Shown: positions 45,473 through 53,873 of the stretch, one piece after another
Layout of the letters: each line of letters begins with the position of its first letter
Position numbering within the stretch: the stretch's first letter is position 1
Assembly: GCF_041320595.1 (NCBI RefSeq)
Contig: NZ_CP166625.1
Coordinates: forward strand, 1,871,501 to 1,935,500
From: Pleomorphomonas sp. PLEO
GTDB taxonomy: Bacteria; Pseudomonadota; Alphaproteobacteria; Rhizobiales; Pleomorphomonadaceae
DNA length: 64,000 bases
Direction: 5' to 3'
The notes under the pieces: model-generated
Databases searched by the model: none
Seen by the model: the letters and a program-made list of their open reading frames with translations, nothing else
Told to the model about the DNA's origin: nothing
Position numbers and translations under genes: made by a program

Positions 45473-46075
45473 CCTGAGATCCTCTGCCTTCGCAGAGGAG
45501 GACAGCTTTATATAGAGGGAACAGAGGGATAGCGCGCCGCCCTTCGTCTTGCGCACGCTGCCATCATTCTGTCCTCCTCTGCGTGAGGCAGAGGATCTCG
45601 GGACGAGAGGGCACGGAGGGACGTATCAGGCGCCCGAGGCCGCCATCATTCTGTCCTCCTCTGCGAAGGCAGAGGATCTCAGGACGAGAGGGCGCGGAGG
45701 GGTGTATCGGGCGCCCGAGGTGGTTGGAGCGTTATATCGGCCGGGAGCTTCATTCTGCCTGAGATCCTCTGCCTTCGCAGAGGAGGACAGCTTTATATAG
45801 AGCGGACAGAGGGATAGCGCGTCGCCCTTCGCCTTGCTCCCGCTCCCATCAAGCTGTCCTCCTCTGCGTGAGAAAGAGGATCTCGGGACGAGAGGGCGCG
45901 GAGAGGCGTATCAGGCGCCCGTGGTCCCCATCACGCTGTCCTCCTCTGCGAAGGCAGAGGATCTCAGGACGAGAAGGCGCGGGGGGACGTATCAGGCACC
46001 CACGTGTTTGGAGCGCTATATGGGCCGCGAGCTTCATTCTGCCTGAGATCCTCTGCCTTCGCAGAGGAGGACAAT
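45473..46075. repeat. Family A repeat cluster
   Basis: Alternating forward and inverted units fill the whole gap between the brnT promoter and the thioredoxin-like gene. Forward units include those beginning 45473 and near 46043; one inverted unit near 45854 is damaged (GTGAGAAAGAGG). No gene is seen. Confidence 0.9.
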
Positions 46076-46104
46076 TTATATAATTTGAGCAGCGTATTAG
46101 CTGG

Positions 46105-46341
46105 TTAGGCTGTGAGCCAGCCATCCACATCGGCCGCCTTTGGCAATCCTCCGGCGTGCACCACCTTGCCGTTGACCACCACGCCGGGGGTGGCGGCGAT
46201 GCCGTAGTTGGCGATGGCGGCGAAGTCGGTGATCTTTTCGAGGGTGATGGGGATGCCGAGCTTTTCGGCTTCGGCTTTCAGGAGGTCGGCGGTGCGCTGG
46301 CAGGTGGCGCAGCCGGAGCCGAGCACTTTGATGTCTTTCAT
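46105..46341 (-). CDS. Thioredoxin-like small redox protein
   Basis: A 78-residue protein of the MTH895-like glutaredoxin/thioredoxin group. The CATC active site is at residues 11-14 (GSGCATCQRT), and the cis-Pro region is in GIAATPGVVVNGKVV. It lies 14 bp after the permease gene, a common pairing in arsenic or metal resistance loci. It probably transfers electrons or handles thiol-bound metal for the permease. Confidence 0.9.
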   Translation of the reverse strand: MKDIKVLGSGCATCQRTADLLKAEAEKLGIPITLEKITDFAAIANYGIAATPGVVVNGKVVHAGGLPKAADVDGWLTA

Positions 46342-46355
46342 GATGGTCTCCCAGG

Positions 46356-47498
46356 TCAGGCGAATAGCAGATTGAACAGGTATCCGACGGTGAGGATGCC
46401 GGTGCCGACGATGGCGATGAAGACGGCGATCAGCTTTGCGGTGAGCACCTTTTTCAGGATGATCATCTCGGGCAGCGACAGGGCGATCACCGCCATCATG
46501 AAGGCCAGCACGGTGCCGAGCGCCGCGCCCTTGTCGATCAGCGCTTCGATGATCGGCAGGATGGTGGAGGCGCTGGCATACATGGGGATGCCGATCACCA
46601 CGGCGGCCGGCACCGACCACCAGGCGTCCTTGCCCATGATGGAAACGAGCAGCTGGGTGGGGGCGTAGCCGTGGATCAGCGCGCCGACGCCGATGCCGAG
46701 GGCCACCCACAGCCAGACCTTGGCGACGATCTCCTTGACCGCCGCCCAGCCGGCTTCCAGCCGATCGGTCAGTGTCAGGCGATGATCGGGCAGGGTGGCG
46801 ACGCCCATGCGCACGTCGCGCACCCAGGGCTGAAGCCAGCCTTCCAGACGCAATTGGCCGATGATCAGGCCGGAGAGGATGGCGATGGTAAGACCGAAGG
46901 CGAGATAGGTGAGCGCCACCTGCCAGCCGACCAGGGCGAACAGCAGGCCGAGGGCGACCTCGTTGACCATGGGCGCGGCGATCAGGAAGGAGAAGGTGAC
47001 GCCGAGCGGCACGCCGGCCGACACGAAGCCGAGGAACAGCGGCACCGCCGAGCAGGAGCAGAAGGGCGTGGCAACGCCCAGCGTGGCGGCGGCGACGTTG
47101 CCGATGCCGAGGCGCTTGCCGGCCAAGAGGCGGCGGGTGGCCTCCACCGAGAAATAGCTGCGCACAAAGCCGGTGACGAAGACGATGGCGACAAGCAGCA
47201 TCAACACCTTGGGCAGATCGTAGAGCACGAAGGCCAGCGCGTCGCCGAGGGGACTTTGCCGGTCAACGGGCAAATGGGCGACGATGGTTTCGGCCAACGG
47301 CTCCAGCCAGGGATAGACGGCGATCCAGGCGATGGCGCCGGCGGCCGTGGCGGCGAGCCAACGGGCGGGGCGGCGCGGATCGGTGGCGGGCGCCGGCTGA
47401 GTGCCGCCACAGCCACAGGTGGGTTTCACCGCTTCGCCACAGCAGGGCGCGGCGGCGATGGCCGGGGCGGCAACCTTGTCAGAACAGCATGTGCTCAT
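46356..47498 (-). CDS. Permease of the ArsP/DUF318 family
   Basis: A 380-residue inner-membrane permease with about eight helices. ATPFCSCSAVPLFLGF is the family signature, with Cys residues implicated in organoarsenical export in ArsP. MVNEVALGLLFALVG and IGIPMYASASTILP are further landmarks. The N-terminus adds a Cys-rich segment (STCCSDKV, PCCGEAVKPTCGCGG) that could bind thiophilic metal. It is divergent from arsR, whose operators lie in the shared promoter. The substrate is likely an arsenical. Confidence 0.88.
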   Translation of the reverse strand: MSTCCSDKVAAPAIAAAPCCGEAVKPTCGCGGTQPAPATDPRRPARWLAATAAGAIAWIAVYPWLEPLAETIVAHLPVDRQSPLGDALAFVLYDLPKVLMLLVAIVFVTGFVRSYFSVEATRRLLAGKRLGIGNVAAATLGVATPFCSCSAVPLFLGFVSAGVPLGVTFSFLIAAPMVNEVALGLLFALVGWQVALTYLAFGLTIAILSGLIIGQLRLEGWLQPWVRDVRMGVATLPDHRLTLTDRLEAGWAAVKEIVAKVWLWVALGIGVGALIHGYAPTQLLVSIMGKDAWWSVPAAVVIGIPMYASASTILPIIEALIDKGAALGTVLAFMMAVIALSLPEMIILKKVLTAKLIAVFIAIVGTGILTVGYLFNLLFA

Positions 47499-47530
47499 GC
47501 GAGCGATCCTTCGAGTCCTACATTGCGATA

Positions 47531-47607
47531 ATTCGACGAATATCGAAATATTGGGATGTGTGCTATCCGCATCTTGCCTTATATCGATAGTTCGGCTAGC
47601 GTCGAAT
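47531..47607. promoter_or_regulatory. ArsR operator region between permease and arsR
   Basis: ATTCG-A-CGAAT (47531-47541) is a perfect palindrome, followed by TATCGAAATATT. GTCGAAT (47601-47607) overlaps the arsR start region. Repeated TCGAA-type half-sites are typical of ArsR/SmtB operators. Confidence 0.65.
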
Positions 47608-47608
47608 T

Positions 47609-47983
47609 ATGGAAAAAGCCCAAGCCCTCGATGCCCTCTCGGCGCTGTCGCAGCAGACGCGCCTCGACGTGTTCCAGCTATTGATCCGCAATGAGCCGGA
47701 AGGCTTGGCGGCCGGCGACATCGCCGATCAGCTGGGCGTGCCGCAGAACACGCTCTCCACCCATCTCGCCATTCTGGTGCGCGCCGGGCTTGCGACATCG
47801 GAACGGCGCAGCCGGTCGATCATCTACCGCGCCGTGGTGCCGACGGTGCGCGGCCTCGTCCGCTATCTGGTGGACGACTGCTGCGCTGGCCACCCGGAAC
47901 TTGGCCGCCGCTTCGATTATGGAAGCGACAGCTGCGCGCCCGGCGCCTGCAACTCCAACGCCCCCGAAGGCGAACCCAAATGA
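47609..47983 (+). CDS. arsR: ArsR/SmtB family repressor
   Basis: A 124-residue winged-helix repressor. It begins ALDALSALSQQTRLDVFQLL. The recognition helix is in LGVPQNTLSTHLAILVRAG and the wing in SERRSRSIIYRAVV. The first arsenite site CVC is absent. The C-terminal DDCCAGHPELG and SCAPGACN supply cysteines, as in alphaproteobacterial ArsR proteins that sense As(III) with C-terminal thiols. It overlaps or abuts arsC and heads the operon arsC-acr3-arsC/N. Confidence 0.92.
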   Translation: MEKAQALDALSALSQQTRLDVFQLLIRNEPEGLAAGDIADQLGVPQNTLSTHLAILVRAGLATSERRSRSIIYRAVVPTVRGLVRYLVDDCCAGHPELGRRFDYGSDSCAPGACNSNAPEGEPK

Positions 47984-48054
47984 CATCGACTGCCACTTCG
48001 ACTGTGGCGGCCGATGATGCCTGTGCCACCTCACCCTCCCAGGGGACCGCTGCC

Positions 48055-48582
48055 ATGCCTGACCGCGTCTACAACGTCCTGTTCCTGTGCACCGGCAATT
48101 CCGCCCGGTCGATCCTTGCCGAGACCATTCTCAACCATGATGGCGCCGGCCGCTTCCGCGCCTTTTCGGCCGGCAGCCGCCCGGCCGGGCAGGTCAATCC
48201 GCTGGCCCTCGAGGTGCTGGCGGAAGAGGGATTCCCGACCGAGGGCCTGCGCTCCAAGAGCTGGGACGAGTTCGCCGTGCCGGGCGCGCCGGAGATGGAT
48301 TTCGTGTTCACCGTCTGCGACAACGCGGCCGGCGAGAGCTGCCCGGTGTGGCCGGGCCACCCGATGACCGCCCACTGGGGCATCGAGGATCCGGCGCGCG
48401 TCGTCGGCACGCATTTCCAGCAGAAGGCGGCGTTCATCACCGCCTCCCGCTATCTCAAAAACCGGATAACCGCCTTTCTGGCGCTGCCGCTTGCCACCAT
48501 CGACCGCATGGCTCTGACCAGCCAGCTGCGCGATATCGGCCGGCTCGACGGCGCCACCACCAAGGCAGGAGAGGCCAAATGA
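48055..48582 (+). CDS. arsC: Arsenate reductase, thioredoxin-coupled (LMW phosphatase type)
   Basis: A 175-residue low-molecular-weight phosphatase-fold enzyme that reduces arsenate to arsenite. The P-loop LCTGNSARS carries the nucleophilic Cys, and Cys residues in [16 protein letters not shown] form the relay. ATG 48055 has AGGGGA eight bases upstream and gives [12 protein letters not shown]. An earlier ATG at 47980 overlaps the arsR stop and could also be used. Its stop overlaps acr3 (ATGA). Confidence 0.92.
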   Translation: MPDRVYNVLFLCTGNSARSILAETILNHDGAGRFRAFSAGSRPAGQVNPLALEVLAEEGFPTEGLRSKSWDEFAVPGAPEMDFVFTVCDNAAGESCPVWPGHPMTAHWGIEDPARVVGTHFQQKAAFITASRYLKNRITAFLALPLATIDRMALTSQLRDIGRLDGATTKAGEAK

Positions 48583-49631
48583 GTTCCGTTGCCAGCCGGC
48601 TCAGCTTCCTCGACCGCTATCTCACGCTATGGATCTTCGCCGCCATGGCGCTGGGCATCGCGCTCGGCTACGCCGTGCCCGGCGTGGAAGCGGCGATCAA
48701 TTCGGTGTCGGTGGGCACCACCAATATTCCGATCGCCGCCGGCCTGATCCTGATGATGTACCCGCCGTTCGCCAAGGTGCGCTACGAGGACCTGCCCAAG
48801 GTGTTCGCCGACGGCAAGGTGCTGGCGCTGTCGCTGGTGCAGAACTGGCTGATCGGGCCGGTGCTGATGTTCGCGCTGGCGATCATCTTCCTGCCCGACA
48901 AGCCGGAATACATGGTGGGTCTGATCCTGATTGGTCTTGCCCGCTGCATTGCCATGGTGGTGGTGTGGAACGAGCTGGCCAAGGGCTCGACGGAATACGC
49001 GGCCGGCCTGGTCGCCTTCAACTCGATCTTCCAGGTGCTGTTCTATTCGGTATTCGCCTGGTTCTTCATCACCGTGCTGCCGCCGCTGTTTGGGCTATCG
49101 GGCTCGGAGGTGAACATCTCCATCGGCGAGATCGCGAAAAGCGTGTTCATCTACCTCGGCATTCCCGCCATCGCCGGCGTGCTGACGCGGGTGGTGATGC
49201 TGCGCTTTGTTTCCAAGGAGTGGTACCACGGCCACTTCGTGCCGAAGATCGGGCCGATCACCCTGATCGCGCTTCTGTTCACCATCGTGGTGATGTTCTC
49301 GCTGAAGGGCGAGCTGATCCTGACCATCCCCGGTGATGTGGTGCGGATCGCCATTCCGCTACTCATCTACTTTGTGGTGATGTTTGGGCTGAGCTTCATC
49401 CTGTCGTTGAAAGCCGGCACCGATTATAAACGCTGTACGACGTTATGCTTCACGGCGGCCAGCAATAACTTCGAATTGGCAATTGCCGTGGCGGTGGCAG
49501 TGTATGGTATCAACTCCGGCGCGGCGTTCGCCGCCGTCATCGGGCCGCTGGTCGAGGTGCCGGTGATGATCGGCCTCGTCAACGTGGCGCTGTGGACGCG
49601 GCGGTTTTTCCCGGCCGAAAAGCTGGCTTGA
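48579..49631 (+). CDS. acr3: ACR3-type arsenite efflux permease
   Basis: A 350-residue transporter with ten predicted helices that expels arsenite. The signature segments are [35 protein letters not shown] with the essential Cys, and [23 protein letters not shown] 48579 overlaps the arsC stop. A family B element begins immediately after its stop codon. Confidence 0.95.
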   Translation: MSSVASRLSFLDRYLTLWIFAAMALGIALGYAVPGVEAAINSVSVGTTNIPIAAGLILMMYPPFAKVRYEDLPKVFADGKVLALSLVQNWLIGPVLMFALAIIFLPDKPEYMVGLILIGLARCIAMVVVWNELAKGSTEYAAGLVAFNSIFQVLFYSVFAWFFITVLPPLFGLSGSEVNISIGEIAKSVFIYLGIPAIAGVLTRVVMLRFVSKEWYHGHFVPKIGPITLIALLFTIVVMFSLKGELILTIPGDVVRIAIPLLIYFVVMFGLSFILSLKAGTDYKRCTTLCFTAASNNFELAIAVAVAVYGINSGAAFAAVIGPLVEVPVMIGLVNVALWTRRFFPAEKLA

Positions 49632-49767
49632 GAGCCTGACCCGAAACTCACCTGGGGCGGGCATCTAGCTTCGACTTCCGCGCTTGCCGTGCTCACGGAC
49701 AGAAGGTCCGCCCGTTTCTCGAACTCATCGCCATCTGCCTCGCCCCAGCGCGTTTCAGATCGGGCTC
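49632..49767 (+). repeat. Family B structured element, copy 4
   Basis: 136 bp. The outer arms are GAGCCTGACCCGAAAC and GTTTCAGATCGGGCTC, the second stem CTGGGGCG/CGCCCCAG, and the apical stem GGAC/GTCC. It starts one base after the acr3 stop and ends 15 bp before the next gene. Confidence 0.8.
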
Positions 49768-49782
49768 TAACGAAGGCTGACC

Positions 49783-50610
49783 ATGGACGTCGTGATCTAC
49801 CACAACCCCGGCTGTGGCACCTCTCGCAATGTGCTGGCGCTGATCCGCCACGCCGGCATCGAGCCGCACGTGATCGACTACCAGATGTGCCCGCCGAGCC
49901 TGGACCTGCTGGCCCAGCTGATCGGCCGCATGGACATGGCGGTGCGCGACGTGCTCAGGGTGAAGGGCACCCCCTATGACGCGCTGGAGCTGGGCGACCC
50001 CAAGCTGACCGACAGCCAATTGCTCGACGCCATGATGGCCCACCCCATCCTGATCAACCGGCCGATCGTGGTGAGCCCGCTCGGCGTTGCGCTGTGCCGG
50101 CCCTCCGACATGGTGCTGGACCTGTTGCCCGACGCGCCGATGGCCGATTTTACCAAAGACGACGGCGAGATCTGCCTGCGCGACCGGGAGATCGCCGCCG
50201 ATGACGCGGGGCTCATCGCCGCGCTGGAGGCCGAGCGGCTGCCGACCGACGACCTTTCCGAACCCGGCCGGCGCTTTTATGCCTATTTCACGCTGTCGGG
50301 CCAGATCGTCGGCTATGCCGGCCGCGAGCTGTTCGGCGGCGACGGATTCCTGCGCTCGCTGGTGGTGCTGCCGGCGGCGCGCGACCGCAACATCGGCAAG
50401 GCGATCGTCGCCCGGCTGGCCCGCCGCGCCTTCGACGAGGGTGGGCGGCGGCTGTGGCTGATGACCACCTGGGCGACCGGCTTCTTCGAGGCGATCGGTT
50501 TTGAGAAGGTGGAGCGCGCCGACACGGTGCCGGCCATCCTCGATACCCGCCAGGCAAGGGGGCTGTGCCCCTCGTCGGCGGTGATCCTGTCGCGGGGGAT
50601 CAGGCTGTAG
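49783..50610 (+). CDS. arsC: Glutaredoxin-type arsenate reductase fused to ArsN2-like acetyltransferase
   Basis: A 275-residue two-domain protein. Residues 1-125 form a glutaredoxin-coupled ArsC (YHNPGCGTSRN with catalytic Cys11; INRPIVVSPLGVALCRPSD). Residues of about 145-270 form a GNAT acetyltransferase of the ArsN2 kind (LRSLVVLPAARDRNIGKAIV as the acetyl-CoA loop, LWLMTTWATGFFEAIGFEKV). ArsN proteins acetylate organoarsenicals. The locus thus has two unrelated arsenate reductases. A family B element lies between this gene and acr3. Confidence 0.9.
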   Translation: MDVVIYHNPGCGTSRNVLALIRHAGIEPHVIDYQMCPPSLDLLAQLIGRMDMAVRDVLRVKGTPYDALELGDPKLTDSQLLDAMMAHPILINRPIVVSPLGVALCRPSDMVLDLLPDAPMADFTKDDGEICLRDREIAADDAGLIAALEAERLPTDDLSEPGRRFYAYFTLSGQIVGYAGRELFGGDGFLRSLVVLPAARDRNIGKAIVARLARRAFDEGGRRLWLMTTWATGFFEAIGFEKVERADTVPAILDTRQARGLCPSSAVILSRGIRL

Positions 50611-50633
50611 GGGCGATGGGGGAGCGTTATATT

Positions 50634-52190
50634 GGCCGATCGTCATATTCTGCCTGAGGTCCTCTGCCTGCGCAGAGGATGACAGGTAAATTATATAAAT
50701 GAAACAGTTGGATAGAGGTTAGAGATTGCTGCCATCCTGCTGTCATCCTCTCCCATCAAGCCGTCCTCCCGCTCCCATAACGCTGTCCTCCTCTGCGAAG
50801 GCAGAGGATCTCGGGACGAGAGGGCGCGAAAGGACGTATCAGGCGCCCGAGGTGCTTTGAGCCCCATATCGGCCGATCGTTTCATTCTGCCTGAGATCCT
50901 CTGCCTTCGCAGAGGAGGACAGATTTATATATAGGGAACAGAGGGATAGCGCGCCGCCCTTCGCCCTTCGCCGTTCGCCCTTCGCCGTTCGCCCATCGCC
51001 TTGCTCCCGCTCCCATAACGCTGTCCTCCTCTGCGAAGGCAGAGGATCTCGGGACGAGAGGGCGCGAAAGGACGTATCGGGCACCCGAGGCGCTTGGAGC
51101 GTTATATTGGCCGATCGTTTCATTCTGCCTGAGATCCTCTGCCTCCGCAGAGGAGGACAGATTTATATAGAGGGAACAGAAGGATAGTGCGTCGCCCTTC
51201 GCCCTTCGCCGTTCGCCCATCGCCTTGCTCCCGCTCCCATAACGCTGTCCTCCTCTGCGAAGGCAGAGGATCTCGGGACGAGAGGGCGCGAAAGGACGTA
51301 TCAGGCGCCCAAGGTGCTTTGAGCCTCATATCGGCCGATCGTTTCATTCTGCCTGAGATCCTCTGCCTTCGCAGAGGAGGACAATTTTATATATAGGGAA
51401 CAGAGGGATAGCGCGCCGCCCTTCGCCGTTCGCCCTTCGCCCTTCGCCGTTCGCCCATCGCCTTGCTCCCGCTCCCATAACGCTGTCCTCCTCTGCGAAG
51501 GCAGAGGATCTCGGGACGAGAGGGCGCGGAGGGACGTATCGGGCACCCGAGGCGCTTGGAGCGTTATATTGGCCGATCGTTTCATTCTGCCTGAGATCCT
51601 CTGCCTCCGCAGAGGAGGACAAATTTATATAGAGGGAACAGAAGGATAGTGCGTCGCCCTTCGCCCTTCGCCCTTCGCCCTTCGCCTTGCTCCCGCTCCC
51701 ATAACGCTGTCCTCCTCTGCGAAGGCAGAGGATCTCGGGACGAGAGGGCGCGAAAGGACGTATCAGGCGCCCAAGGTGCTTTGAGCCTCATATCGGCCGA
51801 TCGTTTCATTCTGCCTGAGATCCTCTGCCTTCGCAGAGGAGGACAGCTTTATATATAGGGAACAGGGGGATAGCGCGTCGCCCTTCGCCGTTCGCCGTTC
51901 GCCCTTCGCCCTTCGCCCTTCGCCCATCGCCTTGCTCCCGCTCCCATAACGCTGTCCTCCTCTGCGAAGGCAGAGGATCTCGGGACGAGAGGGCGCGGAG
52001 GGACGTATCGGGCACCCGAGGCGCTTGGAGCGTTATATTGGCCGATCGTTTCATTCTGCCTGAGATCCTCTGCCTCCGCAGAGGAGGACAGATTTATATA
52101 GAGGGAACAGAAGGATAGTGCGTCGCCCTTCGCCCTTCGCCCTTCGCCCTTCGCCCTTCACCTTGCTCCCGCTCCCATCAAGCTGTCCTC
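50634..52190. repeat. Family A higher-order array with nested heptamer minisatellite
   Basis: GGCCGATCGT-type landmarks occur at 50634, 50871, 51109, 51333, 51571, 51795 and 52040. Spacings after the first are 238, 224, 238, 224 and 245. Each unit has one forward and one inverted family A hairpin separated by heptamers GCC(C/G)TTC or GCCCATC. The heptamer counts 6, 4, 6, 4 and 7 account exactly for the length differences (196 + 7n). The two unit subtypes alternate, giving a 462-bp higher-order period. No gene is present. Confidence 0.92.
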
Positions 52191-52221
52191 CACTGCTTGG
52201 CCGCCGCGCCGGGGAATGGCG

Positions 52222-52247
52222 AAGGGCCACTCTTGCGAGCGGCCCTT
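52222..52247 (-). terminator. Probable terminator hairpin of the MFS gene
   Basis: AAGGGCC-A-CTC pairs with GAG-C-GGCCCTT over loop TTGC, with one internal mismatch. It lies about 115 bp past the MFS stop on its strand. Confidence 0.5.
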
Positions 52248-52361
52248 CCCGGTCTGGTTCGCGGGGCGACGGCATCCTGGAGGAAGACAGGATTTTCCAG
52301 GACGCCGGGGCCTTTTTCAACCAACGCCTGACGCAAGACGGGACAGTCTGCCGGGGTTGGC

Positions 52362-53642
52362 TTAGCGGACCGACCGGATCATGGCGATCATGGCGACGCC
52401 GATGAGGGCGACGACGGCGACCGTGGGGAAGATCATCTGATAGCCGATGGCCGAGATCGCGATGGCCGCGATGGCCGGGCCGAGGATCTGCCCGCCGGTG
52501 TTGGCCAGGTTGAGCACGCCGAGATCCTTGGCCGCCGTTTCGGCGTTGGGCAGCACCTCGACGTTGAGCGCCTGATCGACCGAGTTGAAGATGCCGCTGC
52601 CGATACCGGCGATCAGCGCGTAGACCAGCATGGTCCACGGCTGGGTGGAGAAGAACGGCACCAGCGCGCCGATGGCAACCAACAGGCCGGCCAGAGCCAC
52701 CGGCCCCTTCCTGCGACCCAACTTGTCGGAGATCGGGCCTGCCACCAGGGCCATGCCCAGCGCCGTCACCATCAGGATGATCGAGATCAGCTCGATCTGG
52801 TGGCCGACCTCGTCCTGCGTGACCTTGAGATAGTCGGTGAGGATGAACAGCTGATAGCCCTGGATGGCGAAGGTTGCCGTGGTGATCATCAGCTTGCCGA
52901 ACAGGGCAAGGTAGTAATCACGGGCGTTGCGGCGGGGAATGCTGAAGTTGTCCAGGACCATGTCGCGGTTGAGGACACGCCTCGGCATCGACTGGCTGGA
53001 TGCCTCGCGCATGATCAGCGCGGCGAGCGGCCCGGAGAGCAGGATCAGCACCGCCATGGAGACAAAGCCGGTCGAGAGATCGCCGAGGAAGCGGGCATTG
53101 ATGAACTGTCCGCCGTAGATGCCGAGCGTGAAGCCGAAGGCATAGATCGACGAGATCGTGCCGCGATGGGCCGGGGCGATCCGGTCGGAGATCACCGCCA
53201 GCAACGGGGCGACGATGGCGTTCAGGAACACCTGGAAAATGCACCACTCGACGAGCAGCATGGTGACGCTTTCCGCCCTGCCCATGAGGATGAGCATGGC
53301 CGCCGAGCCGACGGAACCGGCGATCAGCCAGGGCGTACGGCGACCGAGACGCGAGCGCGTCAGGTCGGAGAGGGCGCCGATCAGGATGTTGGCGACCGTG
53401 GCGACGACCATGGCCGAGATCGACAGCATGGCAATGATGTTGGCCTTGTTGCCGGGATCGATGATGGCAACGCGGCCCGGCAGCAGCACGGTGGCGGTGC
53501 CGAAGTAGGGGCCGAGCCAGAGCAGCACGCCGGCGCACAGCGCAATGCCGAGGCGATAGGGGATTTGCGGTTGTTCGGCATCGCTGATGGAGGCCGACCA
53601 GGCGGCGACAGACTCGCTCTGTCGGGACGAAACAAGGGTCAT
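52362..53642 (-). CDS. MFS transporter (sugar/glycoside-type)
   Basis: A 426-residue transporter with twelve helices from ATG 53642 (GGAG eight bases upstream). The motif A loops read GALSDLTRSRLGRRTPW and GPISDKLGRRKGP, and the central loop is long. It resembles the SLC45/glycoside-type MFS proteins. It lies directly downstream of the GH3 glycosidase on the same strand, so a beta-glucoside or its product is a reasonable substrate. A family B element separates the two genes. Confidence 0.88.
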   Translation of the reverse strand: MTLVSSRQSESVAAWSASISDAEQPQIPYRLGIALCAGVLLWLGPYFGTATVLLPGRVAIIDPGNKANIIAMLSISAMVVATVANILIGALSDLTRSRLGRRTPWLIAGSVGSAAMLILMGRAESVTMLLVEWCIFQVFLNAIVAPLLAVISDRIAPAHRGTISSIYAFGFTLGIYGGQFINARFLGDLSTGFVSMAVLILLSGPLAALIMREASSQSMPRRVLNRDMVLDNFSIPRRNARDYYLALFGKLMITTATFAIQGYQLFILTDYLKVTQDEVGHQIELISIILMVTALGMALVAGPISDKLGRRKGPVALAGLLVAIGALVPFFSTQPWTMLVYALIAGIGSGIFNSVDQALNVEVLPNAETAAKDLGVLNLANTGGQILGPAIAAIAISAIGYQMIFPTVAVVALIGVAMIAMIRSVR

Positions 53643-53684
53643 GGGAAAACTCCGAAGGGGATCAACCACGCCGTCGGGCTCTGA

Positions 53685-53826
53685 GAGCCTGACCCGAAAC
53701 TCTACTGGGGCGGGCATCTAGCTTCGAATTCTGCGCTTCCGGTGCTCACGAACCTCAAGTTCGCTCCGCTCCGGTTCTCAAATCCATCGCTATCTGCCGC
53801 ACCCCAGCGAATTTCGAGTCAGGCTC
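53685..53826 (-). repeat. Family B structured element, copy 5
   Basis: 142 bp. The outer arms are GAGCCTGAC...GTCAGGCTC. The apical stem is GAAC/GTTC, changed on both sides from GGAC/GTCC. It lies 47 bp past the GH3 stop. Confidence 0.82.
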
Positions 53827-53873
53827 TACGGCCCGGCGGCGGGAAAAGCCAAGGCGCTCGTGGCGAGCTCGAA

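Noticed and set aside
50691-52054. Many overlapping reading frames beginning MKRSAN/MKRSAD or MSSSAKAEDLRQ
   Set aside because: They are translations of family A repeats on both strands, lack ribosome sites, and recur wherever the repeat occurs.
50634-52190. Regular repeat array considered as a CRISPR
   Set aside because: Units of 224-245 bp are repeated along their full length, with no unique spacers and no cas genes; the variation is only in heptamer number.
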